DNA from: Shinisaurus crocodilurus
Lineage: Eukaryota; Chordata; Lepidosauria; Squamata; Shinisauridae
Direction of reading: 5' to 3'
DNA: 64,000 bases
Assembly (NCBI GenBank): GCA_021292165.1
Contig: CM037878.1
Location: 194,369,118-194,433,117, forward strand
A model generated the notes under the pieces. The model made no database searches. It was not told the DNA's origin and saw only the letters and a list, made by a program, of their open reading frames with translations. Of the stretch, positions 10,592-20,540 are shown piece by piece; position 1 is the stretch's first letter; every line of letters begins with the position of its first letter. The position numbers were made by a program, and so were the translations under genes.

Positions 10592-10828
10592 CAGGGGTAC
10601 AGAACTAGTTTGGAGTGGGGGGGCTGGATTGCCCCCCCGGCCCTCTGTGGGCCAGATGATGTAATGGGCATGGCCCGCTCCCTGCTCATTTTAGCTTTTC
10701 TACATGCTGAGATACGCACAGAGACAGGTACTAATCTGGCACAGGGGGGAGCAGCCACCCCAGGAGGCTCCATGGGCCAGATTGGGGCACCCAGTGGGCT
10801 GGATTAGGCTGAAGGTTCTGCACCCTTG
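10592..10828. mobile_element. hAT-type non-autonomous element, 237 bp
   Basis: Ends CAGGGGTACAGAACTAG and CTTCAGCCTAATCC..; the right end reads GGTTCTGCACCCTTG, the complement of CAAGGGTGCAGAACC. Flanks TTTTCATT and TTTTAGTT agree at 6 of 8. GC-rich interior. It lies only 70 bp from the previous hAT MITE. Confidence 0.7.
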
Positions 10829-11696
10829 TTTTAGTTGTAAAAAAAGGAAGCAATGCTATGTTTGACATGCATGTATGTTTGCAGAATGCCCCTCCCAGCC
10901 TCGCGTAGCTGTGGTGGTGGGGAACAATTTGTGCGTGGGGGAATGACGGATCGGACCACAATGGTCTGATATTAATCTACCAATCAGGAGGCAGAGTGGG
11001 CGGAGTGGTAGAGCCGATATTAGGCTTGCACCCACCATTTTCTGCCTCCTTTCGAACGCGGCTCCCTCCCTCCCATCCCTGTTTGCAGTGTAGGTTTTCC
11101 TGGTCGCCTGTTTCCAGGGGCCGAGTAGGAATTTTGGTTCATTGTCCTAATTGGCCAGGGGCAATATTCGTGTTTCACCTACTCTGCGCTGTATTTCAGG
11201 GTTTGGGTGCTTAGTGGCATTGTCAATTCGGTCACATTGGCGGTTAAGTGTGGGATTAGGCAGTTTTAGGGGCTCGGTGATCATCCTATGGCACCTTTCA
11301 GGTGAGAGGCATGCCCGAGGCTCCTGCCGCCGAGTGCCTCATGGCTCGGTTGTGCTGAGATAAGGCATGTCTCTGAGGTCTTCCTAAGTCGCCTGTATTG
11401 GTGCCTCATGGCCAGTGCGAGGCTGACTGCAGGAAAGACCTTCCAGCACCATGTGGTGTTAAGCAAGGATGACCTGGCTGCTGTCACCCTCCTTGCTGGA
11501 TGTTTCGTCCTATCGCAATGGCAACCGGCTCATAGCCGGTGTAATTAGTACCCACACTTTTTCCCTTCGTAGATTCCCTATTGATGTTTCAATAAATGTG
11601 GCCCATTACTTTTACCACAATTTGTACCCTACAACTGTGTCCGAGTCGTTATTTCTCCTTTACGCGCGCGAAATAAATACACACTTTACTGGGCAA
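10829..11696 (+). other. Unclassified CpG-containing stretch with retroelement-like signals
   Basis: No protein can be read through it. It has CCAATCA (10980-10986), then GC-rich sequence, and polyadenylation-like AATAAA at 11591-11596, 11672-11677 and 11708-11713. The last is followed by GAGGCTGTGACA at about 11729, which resembles the TGTGACA end of the LTR at 42344. An LTR or DIRS-type 3' region is possible. I cannot locate a 5' boundary or a target duplication. Confidence 0.3.
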
Positions 11697-12157
11697 AATT
11701 TGGTATTAATAAAGAAGAGGCTGTGACAGATCCAGGGGAGGCTGGTGGTGACTGCTGTGTCACTGGGGCTGCTTATCCATTATATCTTTTTATTTGTGCT
11801 TTGTAGGAACTATTCATGGTGCTTGTCATGCCCCTGCCCATGGGCAAAGCGTTATAGCAGTAAGTATGTGAGGGGAGGAGGGAGTGTGAGAGGAGTGTGG
11901 AATGTTGAGGAGCCAGTGTGGCGTAGTGGTGAGAGTGTTGGAATGGAGCTCGGGAGATCCGGGTTCTAGTCCCCGCTTGGCCATGAAACTCACTGAGTGA
12001 CTTTGGGCCAGTCACTGACTCTCAGCCTAACCTACCTCACAGGGTTGTTGTGAGGATAAAATGGAGAGGAGGAGGAGGAAGATTATGTAAGCTGCCTTGG
12101 GTCCCTTGCAGGAAGAAAGGCGGGGTATAAATAAAATAAATAAATAAATAAAATAAA
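11697..12157 (+). repeat. Arm 1 of a recent inverted duplication (461 bp)
   Basis: Nearly identical to the reverse complement of 19355-19816; a 240-base stretch (11773-12015 against 19498-19740) gives exactly the same translated frame. The arm comprises about 127 bp of non-LTR sequence, the first 86 bp of an LTR (from 11824) and a full SINE. In arm 1 the LTR continues beyond the SINE; in arm 2 the homology stops at the SINE tail, so arm 1 is the source. Confidence 0.9.
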
Positions 12158-12263
12158 TTGAGATGTCTGCTGATTGGCTGAGAGAGTGAGAAGGGAGGGT
12201 GAAGCCTGTGATATAAGCAGTGGGCGGTGCTGTTCAAGGAGGGAAGTCACAGAGGGCTGTGAC
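11824..12263 (+). mobile_element. Partial LTR (TGTCATGCCCC family) interrupted by a SINE
   Basis: Starts TGTCATGCCCCTGCCCATGG, as in the solo LTR 28263-29316. After the SINE it resumes at TTGAGATGTCTGCTGATTGG. Promoter-like ATTGG (12173-12177) and ATATAAG (12211-12217) are spaced as in a U3 region. The match ends at AGGGCTGTGAC near 12263, so R and U5 are missing. No retroviral coding sequence is seen nearby. Confidence 0.75.
11910..12157 (+). mobile_element. tRNA-type SINE, full length, TSD TTGAG
   Basis: Runs from GAGCCAGTGTGGCGTAGTGG to an ATAAATAAATAAATAAA tail. TTGAG stands on both sides (11905-11909, 12158-12162), and the other LTR copies show the uninterrupted AATGTTGAGATGTCTG. It therefore inserted in the LTR after the LTR was in place. 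Boxes A and B are well kept. Confidence 0.9.
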
Positions 12264-13224
12264 TAAGAATACATCTTAATATTTCATTTGCTTCTCAAAT
12301 CATAGCTTAGGAGAGTTACAGTTTATGAGGAAAATGTGGAAGACCAGTAACTCTTTATTTTGGATAAATATTTGTATGGCAGCCTAGCATGAAGGTCGGT
12401 GCAGGAGTCTTGCAAGATGCAAAGGCTTCTGGGGCAAATATTTGTCACAGGGCATTGCTAGTAAGAACGGAATTCAAGCAAATATGCTCATATTAATTTT
12501 CCTTGGCGTTCAACTGAAGAGCAACACTTAATGCATACTCAACTCTATATGGTGTTTTATTGACATTACTGCTTAAAGTTATAGGGTCATTTTTGTATAT
12601 TCCTGTATTGTGCTGTAAATTGTTCAGAGCAGTTTTATGGGGAAGGATAGAAATCTAATAAATATCAAAACTATATAAAGATAAGACAAAGTCCACTTTC
12701 ATTCTTATAGCAGTCAAAAGCATTGACTGGAGAAGCATACATTATGCTGCCTTTACTGCCTGGTCACTTTGCAGAGCGACAGAGGGATATTTTTAAGGTA
12801 CAGGCTTCCAAGTTGTCTCCAAATTCCCTGGCTGACTTGGTCCATTGAAGAAGAAGTGAAAAGGAGAAGGAATTGTACCTATGTTTAAGAGAATGTGCTT
12901 CATACCTGTTCAGTTTCCATACATATGAACCACTTGGTGAAAAACCTACCATACTTGTTGCTTTTTCCCACTGACCATTTCTGTTTAGTTGATCCTTTTT
13001 GCTTGCCAGTGCAACCAGGAGAGTGCAATGAGGAGAAGGACAAGATGGTGCCCCTCCCATTTCCTCATAAAGAAACTCTCCAGACTGCGGCTGAATCTTA
13101 TTTCAATCAACAATGGCAACAGAACAGTGAAGGCAGCAAGCTCACTTAGGAGGCACAAGGCAGGCTGTGTGGCACATACAATTCTGTCCCTCCAACACTT
13201 TGCTCTGCTTGCCCGTCCCCAGCT
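12264..13224. other. Unique DNA with a LINE-tail remnant
   Basis: 12590-12670 (TGTAAATTGTTCAGAGCAG, AATCTAATAAATATCAAA) resembles an old L2-type 3' tail. The rest has no recognised gene or repeat; short frames at 12895-13324 are not similar to anything I know. Confidence 0.35.
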
Positions 13225-13408
13225 ATCAGAGGCAGCATGCCTATGTACACCAGTTGCTGGGGAACATGGGTGGGAGGATGCTGTTGCACTCATGTCCTGC
13301 TTGTGGGATCCCGTGGGCAGCTAGTTGGCCATTATGTGAACAGAAAGCTGGACTAGATTGAAGTTGGAACCTTGGTCTGATCCAGCAGGGCTCTTCTTAT
13401 GTTCTTAT
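13225..13408 (-). repeat. Dispersed repeat, GCTGGATCAGACC family
   Basis: Minus strand starts TAAGAACATAAGAAGAGCCC, then CTGCTGGATCAGACCAAGG, ACAAGCAGGACATGAGTGC and CAACAGCATCC. Same family as 23101-23228, which it matches over its full visible length. Confidence 0.7.
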
Positions 13409-13599
13409 CCACCCACTGAAGCAACTGCCTTATTCTGCCTCATGGTAGTGAGGGCCCTGAGTGTAATATCATGATCTTAGAGTCATATTGTGTGCACCAA
13501 CCACATTAGGCACTTCAGAAAGCAGCCCAATTCAACAGAGACGAATTCAGAGGTGGTCTGCTTTGACTTGGGTACCAAACATGAGTCAAGAATCTTCAA

Positions 13600-14302
13600 G
13601 ATGTATTTGTTTGTTTGTTTGTTACATTTATGGGTCGCCCATCTGGCTGGCAAACTGGCCACTCTGGGCGATGTACAACATGATAAAATACAGAAAAAAA
13701 GACATTTAAAACAGTATACAATTTTAAAATCTTAGCCCACCCCATATTGCTGCCTGAACAGCCATGTTTTTAGTGAGCGGCGGAAGCTCAGCAGAGAGGG
13801 GGCATGGCAGAGGTCACTAGGGAGAGAGTTCCACAGTATGGGGGCCGCCACAGAAAAGGTCCCTCTTCCTAGTCCCCACCAGTCTAGCTGCTCTGGCTGA
13901 AGGGACAAGGAGAAGGCCATCTGTGGCAGATCTTGTTGAGCGGCCTACTTGGTGTTGCTGGAGACGCTCCTTGAGATAGACTGGACCTGGAGCCGTATAG
14001 GTTTTTAAAGGTCAAAACCAACACCTTGAATTCGGCTCGGCAAGCAACTGGTAGCCAGTGCAGCTCCTTCAGCACTGGAGTGATGTGATCCTGCCGGCGG
14101 CTGCCTTTAACCAGGCGAGCCACCGCGTTCTGTACCAGCTGTAGCTTCAGAACCGTCATCCAAGGTAACCCCACGTAGAGTGCATTTCAGTAGTCTAGGC
14201 GAGAGGAGACCAAGGCATGAACTACTGATAGGAGCAGATGATTAGGAAGGTAGGGGTGCAGCTGCCGTATCAGATGGAGTTGATACAGCGCTGCCCGGCT
14301 CA
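13600..14302 (-). mobile_element. L2-type LINE 3' fragment
   Basis: 3' end at left with (TTTG)n and GGTCGCCCATCTGGCTGGC; 5' truncation at about 14302 within the reverse-transcriptase C-terminal region. Coding remnants at 13732-14174 lie in two frames. Same family as 23563-24566, 31977-32890 and 57680-60403. Confidence 0.9.
13732..14174 (-). pseudogene. L2 ORF2 C-terminal remnant, frameshifted
   Basis: The upstream piece (13884-14174) has KLQLVQNAVARLVKGSRR and LKELHWLPVACRAEFKV, the conserved segment after the palm domain of L2 reverse transcriptases. The downstream piece (13732-13920) has WNSLPSDLCHAPSLLSF and the terminal KTWLFRQQYGVG. A frameshift in 13884-13920 separates them. No catalytic motif remains, so the copy is inactive. 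Confidence 0.85.
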
Positions 14303-15949
14303 TTTGGAAATCCAAGGCTTCATGCCTCCTATTGACTATCATGGGAAATTGGGGGGGGGGGGGAATGGCTATAACCTTTTTTCTGTTTGTCAGAATTTGA
14401 TGAAATTTGCAGACTTAGTAGCTGTTTAGGAACGAATTATGCCTGCCAAATGTTAGAAAAATACATGCAGGGTTTTTTGTGCTATGTACCTTTATATTCT
14501 TTTCATTGACAGTTAGTGCCCCTTGGCAACGCGGCATGCCTAAAATGGCATTGTTTCCCAATGTCACGCAGCACAACATTATGTGTCACAAAGTATCCTT
14601 TGCTGATTGACTGTTATCCCATGTGCTTTGTTTACAATAGTGGATCAGCATGGGGCCATTGGCTGAAGTAGTGGCAGTGGAAGGAGACCAAGAGATTGGT
14701 AGTTATATGGTTTCCAATTTAAACTTTTAAACTGATCAATTCCTTTGGCAAAGAGTAATGAAATGGTTAAAGTAAAATCATTCTGTGCATATGTGTATCG
14801 CAAATGCGATGTTTTAATTTCCATTGGAAAGCGACCAACATCTAAGCATGTGCAAGGATGGCTTTTGGCTGTTTAGTCATTCAGACCATGCAGGCACAGA
14901 AACTATAAATAAACTCATAATAAATCTCTGTTTGAGTAACAAAAATATTAAACTTCACTGGATCGAAGGTACAGCTTCTTACAACATCCAGTTATGAACC
15001 TACTAGATCTGATGTGCAAAACGACTAATTCCAAGTTCTTATCTCCTACTGAGAATATAATTTCTCACTGAAATATTACACGAAACATTACATCAGTCCC
15101 CTCTTCTTAAAGATTTTAAGAGAAGGTGGATGCTGCTGCAATGTTTTGTGTGAAATTTTATACATCCCAGTATCAAGAATTCTCACTCTGCAGCAATAAT
15201 AAGGGAGTATGATCAAGGACAGGACTTATTCAAAGTGAGGCAAAAAAGAGAGAGTACAAAGTGTTCCTTACACCTCTTGTTTACGTTTATATATAAAAAT
15301 AAAGCACTTGTCACTCCCACAACATTGAAGTGACCTTTTGTACTGTTCCTTCGAAAGATTCAGCAATGAAGTTGGATCATTCCAGCAGGCTTCTAGGTTG
15401 ATGGCACATGTTTTGTGGGCTTGAGGTCTTACTGTTTGGATCCAATGAGCAGTCACATAACAGAAGCCTACCACCCCCCGCCCTGTGTACACACATACAC
15501 AAACATCCTGCCATTCGGTTAATGTAACCAGGCATGACACAAATGTCATGATTCATCAAACTGACAACATCTAGGGAGGAACAGCTTGTGAAAAGCTGTT
15601 GCTGCAAGTTAAAAACACATCATTTTTCATTTAAAGCTGACTTGTAGAAATGTAACTTTAAAAGTGCTCTTCCCACTGTACCTCTGGTTCAAATTCAGCA
15701 TCTCTTGTGAGTTGACCGTTTGGTTCCATGATAGAGCGTCAGGATAGGGTGCATTACTTCATCATGCATGAGCTCTTGGGAGTTCATAGCTACTTGTCAA
15801 GTAGTGATATGTAAACACCCCCCAGGAGGAATCCCATCATCAAGTACATTCCCTTCTTAGCCAAGGGACTTGGTTCCTGTTTAAAATCCATTTGCTTTCA
15901 TTTTTTAACTGTTATAGTGATGTTTGCCACTTATTTCAGTTAATGGAGT
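14303..15949. other. Unique DNA
   Basis: A G13 homopolymer at about 14350-14362 is the only clear simple repeat. No gene or family recognised. Frames at 15268-15607 on the minus strand are short and compositionally ordinary. Confidence 0.45.
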
Positions 15950-16042
15950 CTTCAACCTGTTCTGGATGGGGTTGTACTCCCCTTGAAGCAGCAGGTCTGT
16001 AGCTTGGGGGCCCTCTTTGAGCCATCTTTGGCTGTTGCCTTC

Positions 16043-17271
16043 CAACTCCAAGCAGTTTTGGATGACACCGATTTTCTAGACCCATTTCAAACTGGCTTCA
16101 GAGCAGGATACAGAGTTGAGACTGCTATGGTCGCCTTAGCAGATGATCTACGCCTGAGTACCGACTGAGGGAGTGTGTCCCTGTTGGTGCTTTTGGACCT
16201 CTCAGTGGCTTTCAATACCATTGACCATGGTATCCTTCTGGAATGCCTGAGGGGACTGGGAATCGGGGGCACTGTGCTTCAGTGGTTCCGGTCCTACCTC
16301 TCGGGTAGGTTCCAGATGGTGATGCTTGGGGATAGCTGCTCCTCCAAAAAGGAGCTGCTATGTGGCGTGCCACAAGGAGCTATTCTTTCCCCAATGCTAT
16401 TTAATATCTACATGAAACCGCTGGGAGAGATCATCCGGGGGCATGGGGCGGGGTGCTATCAGTATGCTGATGACACCCAAATATATTTCTCTATGTCTTT
16501 GGCAACAGCGTCAGCTAAGGATAGTGTGTCTCCTCTGAATGAATGCCTGGAGGCAGTAATGGGCTGGATGAGGAAAAATAAACTGAAACTGAATCCAGAC
16601 AAGACGGAGGTGCTTGCTGTCAAAGGCCACAACCTGGGTTTGGAGGTATGTCAACCAGTTCTGGATGGGGTTATACTCCCCCTGAAAGACTGTGTTCGCA
16701 GCTTGGGGGTGCTTCTGGATCCGTCGCTCCGAATGACATATCAGATAGATGCAACGGCTAGGAGTGCCTATTATCAGCTTCGGCTGGGCTGATACGCCAG
16801 CTGCGCCCCTTCCTAGAGTCGGAGGACCTAAAGACGGTAGTGCACATGCTGGTAACTTCGAGGCTCGACTTCTGCAATGTGCTGTACATAGGGCTACCTT
16901 TATACCTAGTCCGGAAACTTCAACTAGTGCAAAATATGGCAGCCAGACTGGTTACTGGTACACCTAGGGGTGCCCACATCACACCAGTTTTAAAAGCACT
17001 CCACTGGCTGCCAATCAGTTTCTGGGTGAAGTATAAAGTGTTGGTTATTACCTTTAAAGCCCTACATGGTTTGGGTCCAGGATACCTACGGGATCACCTT
17101 CTCCCATACAATCCATCACACACACTCAGGTCCTCTGGGAATAATTTACTTCAGTCAGCCAAAACTAGGCTGACAGGTATTACCCAGAGGACCTTTTCTT
17201 CTGCTGCTCCCAGATTATGGAATGGCCTGCCAGAGGAGATCCGTCAACTCACCAGTATCTTGGAATTTTAA
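16043..17271 (+). pseudogene. Old L2 reverse transcriptase, with intact YADD motif
   Basis: Reads through FLDPFQTGFRAGYRVETAMV, a stop at 16166-16168 where relatives have Arg-Gly (CGA to TGA, methyl-CpG decay), LLDLSVAFNTIDHGILLECL, CGVPQGAILSPMLFNIYM and the catalytic YADD at 16463-16474. It goes on to KLNPDKTEVL and a frameshift near 16792, then LVTSRLDFCNVLYIGLP and RLWNGLPEEIRQLTS. It would have copied LINE RNA at a nicked target. The endonuclease domain is missing. Dead through truncation, one nonsense codon and one frameshift. Confidence 0.9.
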
Positions 17272-17329
17272 AAAGCCATAAAGACTGATCTCTTCCTGCA
17301 GGCCTATCCGGCAGAATTTTAGGATGCCT

Positions 17330-17395
17330 TTAAGATGTTTTAAAGATATTTTAAGATGTTTTATGATGTTTTTAAGATGTTTTTAAGATGTTTTA
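17330..17395. repeat. TTTTAAGATG short tandem repeat in L2 3' UTR
   Basis: Six or so imperfect copies of TTTTAAGATGTTTTA-like units of 10-15 bp. Confidence 0.7.
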
Positions 17396-17481
17396 ATGGT
17401 ATGTGTTGTGTTTTGTTTGGTCTATGTGTTTTATATTTTTTGCTGTTCCCCGCCTCGATCTAGATGGAGAGGCGGGTAAGA

Positions 17482-17550
<69 letters not shown>
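17482..17550. repeat. (AAT)n(ATT)n self-complementary microsatellite
   Basis: About nine AAT units followed directly by about thirteen ATT units. The two halves are reverse complements, so one strand can fold into a long A:T hairpin. The left half is the tail of the upstream L2; the right half adjoins the next L2 fragment. Confidence 0.9.
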
Positions 17551-18240
17551 CTTTGTCACTTGAGGCTCAGGTGGCCTCAGTGGCATGGAGTGAGTTCTGC
17601 CAGCTTTGGCTGGTGGCCCAGCTACACCCCTATCTGGACAAGGATAGCCTGGTTTCAGTAATCTATGCTCTGGTGATCTCAAAATTAGATTACTGCAACA
17701 CACTCTATGTGGGGCTGCCCTTGAAGACTGTTCAGAAGCTTCAGCTTGTGCAAAATGCACCAGGACCAGAAGGTCTGAACATATAACACCAGTCCTGGCC
17801 CACTGGCATAGGTTGCCTATATGCTTCTGAGCCTGATTCAAGGTGCTGGTTTTAACCTATAAAACCTTACATGCATGGGACTGTAATACTTAGCAAAATG
17901 CCTCTCCCAACCGCAATCTACCCGGACACTATGCTCAACATGTGGGGCCTTCTTCCAAGTGCCGGAGGGTGGCAACAAGGGGGAGGGCCTTCTCAGTGGT
18001 GGCCCTCCCGATTGTGGAATAATCTCCCTCCTGGTGCCTGTCTGGTGCCAATGTTGTCATCTTTTCAGCACCAGGTTAAGACAGCCCTCTGTGCGGAGGC
18101 GTTTAAAGTTGTCTAGTGTTATTCTAATGGCTTGATGAGGGCACCCATGTCAGATGTTTTAACAGGTCCATTCTGTTATTAAATATTGTTTTTGTCACTG
18201 AATTGTTTTTAAATTTCTTAAACTGTTCTAAACTGTTCAA
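17551..18240 (+). mobile_element. Second old L2-type fragment, C-terminal part
   Basis: Opens in the middle of the coding region with SLEAQVASVAW, then SKLDYCNTLYVGLPLKTVQ and KLQLVQNA, frameshifts, and RLWNNLPPGACLVPMLSSF near 18000-18060. It ends with a typical AT-rich 3' UTR. Same orientation as the preceding L2 but a different subfamily, so it is a separate insertion or a rearranged piece. Confidence 0.8.
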
Positions 18241-18589
18241 CAATCCATATTTTGCCTTGAATACTCTTAAAACTGAAAGTTGACTGAGCAGTTAGTAGCT
18301 GTTCTAACAGCAGTTGTTTACATGCCCTATGTCCAAACCAGCAGAACTACAGTATAGCCCCATTATTTTTTTATGAGTGTGTGTGTGTATTAGAAATACT
18401 ATAATTACCACCTGTGATCCTTTTCTAAATCCAACCAGGCTCTGTTTTAGATGCAACTAGTGTTACTGGAGTCTTGCTGATGGCGATTTCATCCACTAAG
18501 AGGTACAGAACATGTTAGCATATCCCCTCAGAAGTCAGGGGTCCATGTAATTTTGGAAGGTTTGGACCCAGGTGCTGTGTTTCTAAGGA
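18241..18589. other. Unique DNA
   Basis: Contains a short (GT)n at about 18376-18388. Nothing else recognised. Confidence 0.4.

Positions 18590-18662
<73 letters not shown>
18590..18662. repeat. (ATG)n(ATC)n self-complementary microsatellite
   Basis: About eleven GAT units run straight into about twelve CAT units, giving a near-perfect 73-bp palindrome of trinucleotides. Confidence 0.95.
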
Positions 18663-19354
18663 TATTTATAACACCCCTTAAATGGAGAATAACTGTCAAA
18701 GCATTAGCCCCACAATGTCTCTATACTAATAACCATGTTTCACAATATCCCCCTTTCAGTTGGGAATTTAGGAATATACATATCATATCATCAATACCAT
18801 TCTTAAAGATAGCATCCCTCTGCTATAGAAGAGAGACATCTTGTAAAATATTGTTCTTGGTTCAATAGAATTGATTGAGCATAAATGCTGTTAAAGTTCG
18901 GCATTGGGCTATCTGTTTTCTTGGTTTCACTTGGATTGTATTTCTGACCATTCTGTCACCATTTTAACTCTTTAAAATGAACCTTTTGGAAGCTATGGGC
19001 CTTGGTGGTTGGTTATGGGGTACCTTTAATGCTGCACAACTCATAATGATATGAAACTTCTTTATGTCTTGGGGAACAACTATTTTAGCAATACTGTTAT
19101 GCACACCACACTTCCCTGAGCTGTGAGACATTCCAAGGAGGCAGCGACTGCCCAACTTTTGAGGTGTGACGTTTGCCTATGTTGTACTAACTTCCTTATA
19201 CAAGAATTAAGTTCATTAAGGATGCCACCAAATGTTGGAAGTACCAGGGAAACAAATGATTTGCATAGCTCATCATATGAGAGCAATTTCCTATTCAAAT
19301 GTCCCTGTTAAGTTCTTAAGCAGCTTGGAATGCCAATAATCAAATTGCCACACA
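18663..19354. other. Unique DNA
   Basis: No recognised gene or repeat. Frames at 18964-19311 overlap on both strands and lack any known motif. Confidence 0.4.
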
Positions 19355-19603
19355 TTTTATTTATTTATTTATTTATTTACTATATTTATACCCCGCCTTT
19401 TTTCCTGCAAGGAACCCAAGGCAGCTTACATAATCCTCCTCCTCCTCTCCATTTTATCCTCACAACAACCCTGTGAGGTAGGTTAGGCTGAGAGTCAGTG
19501 ACTGGCCCAAAGTCACTCAGTGAGTTTCATGGCCAAGCGGGGACTAGAACCCGGATCTCCCGAGCTCCATTCCAACACTCTCACCACTACGCCACACTGG
19601 CTC
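19355..19603 (-). mobile_element. tRNA-type SINE inside arm 2
   Basis: Full-length minus-strand SINE whose body is the same, base for base over most of its length, as the one at 11910-12157. The tail differs (ATATAGTAAATAAATAAATA), as expected of a variable A-rich end. Confidence 0.9.
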
Positions 19604-19816
19604 CTCAACATTCCACACTCCTCTCACACTCCCTCCTCCCCTCACATACTTACTGCTATAACGCTTTGCCCATGGGCAGGGGCATGACAAGCACCATGAA
19701 TAGTTCCTACAAAGCACAAATAAAAAGATATAATGGATAAGCAGCCCCAGTGACACAGCAGTCACCACCAGCCTCCCCTGGATCTGTCACAGCCTCTTCT
19801 TTATTAATACCAAATT
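19355..19816 (-). repeat. Arm 2 of the recent inverted duplication
   Basis: Reverse-complement copy of 11697-12157. From right to left it carries the AATTTGGTATTAATAAAG segment (about 19690-19816), the first part of an LTR (19606-19689, starting TGTCATGCC on the minus strand) and a SINE with (TTTA)n tail (19355-19603). It ends at the SINE tail, as expected if a longer transcript reaching the SINE 3' end had been reverse transcribed. Confidence 0.9.
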
Positions 19817-19944
19817 CTCCCAGTGAGTTTCATGGCCGAGCGGGGACTAGAACCCAGAGTCACCCAGTGAGTTTCATGGCCGAGCGGGGACTAGAACCCG
19901 GATCTCCCGAGTCCCAGTCCAACACTCTCACCACTACACCACAT
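19817..19944 (-). mobile_element. SINE head fragment with a 42-bp tandem duplication
   Basis: Minus-strand head of the same SINE (GTGTGGTGTAGTGGTGAGAG, GGGTTCTAGTCC) with the segment around CCCGCTCGGCCATGAAACTC present twice (about 19819-19860 and 19862-19905). It abuts the 5' side of arm 2 without any spacer, so it may be part of the same chimeric insertion. Confidence 0.75.
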
Positions 19945-20451
19945 ATGCTGCAGGACTGACAGAAACCATAGGAAATATAGTTTGCATCATGGTTCCTGAT
20001 ATTCCTGACAGGACTGTCAGGATGTTAGTTAGCAAGTTAATTACATTGATGTATCGCTTCACACAACCAAAAGGAGTCCTGAAGCAATTTAAAAGAAATA
20101 ATAAAAGCAAAAGCAAAACAACCCCCCCCACACACACACCAAATAGAATACAGAAAAACATATTCATTAACATTCCTATTGCAATTACAGTAACTGTGGT
20201 GACTATAATTCCTATGGTCCCTGATATCCCTAGATACTGCTTTGGATGTTCTTGGAATACTTAAAATAGCCTAAGGCTATCACAGGAACTCCTATCAATT
20301 CCCCTAGGAGGTTTCTTTTTTTAAAAAAAATATGTTTGAGGTTAATGTCTGTCAACATTTTTGTGATAAAAATTGACCTTTCAGAGTCATCTCAGTGGTT
20401 TACTTTGCTTTGGGGCTCAGCTTTTATTGCAAAATACAGAATACTCTAAAG
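19945..20451. other. Unclassified DNA
   Basis: Has C-rich/CA-rich tract ACCCCCCCCACACACAC at about 20121-20138. 20040-20110 may be an old LINE tail on the minus strand. No gene. Confidence 0.35.
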
Positions 20452-20540
20452 CAGGGGTGAGCAACATGTGGCCCTCCAGATGTTTTGGCCGACAACTCCC
20501 ATCAGCCCTAGTCAGCATCGCTAATGGTGAGGGATGCTAT
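20452..20540 (+). mobile_element. hAT MITE, truncated
   Basis: Begins CAGGGGTGAGCAACATGTGG and CCCTCCAGATG, a classic hAT-type left end, and shares CCCATCAGCCCTAG and CAGCAT..AATGGTGAGGGATG with the complete element at 25305-25442. The right end is missing. Confidence 0.7.

Larger units (their letters stand above)
15950..17481 (+). mobile_element. Old L2-type LINE, RT half, (AAT)n tail
   Basis: Diverged relative of the younger L2 copies. It has the RT palm, the post-RT region, a 3' UTR with TTTTAAGATGTTTTA repeats (17330-17395), the hairpin CCCCGCCTCGATC..GATGGAGAGGCGGG and an (AAT)n end. The first 90 bp (15950-16040) resemble a part normally found much later (GTTCTGGATGGGGTTATACT, 16655-16735), so the left edge is rearranged or belongs to a second fragment. 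Confidence 0.9.

Noticed and set aside
11773..12015. 80-codon frame conserved at 19498-19740
   Set aside because: Identity is due to the recent duplication; the frame runs antisense through SINE and LTR and is not a protein.
12985..13324. Overlapping 102 and 111 codon frames as a possible exon
   Set aside because: No splice signals or known domains, frames on both strands, and the right part is a dispersed repeat.
17464..17661. Poly-Asn/poly-Tyr frame
   Set aside because: Translation of the (AAT)n(ATT)n microsatellite.
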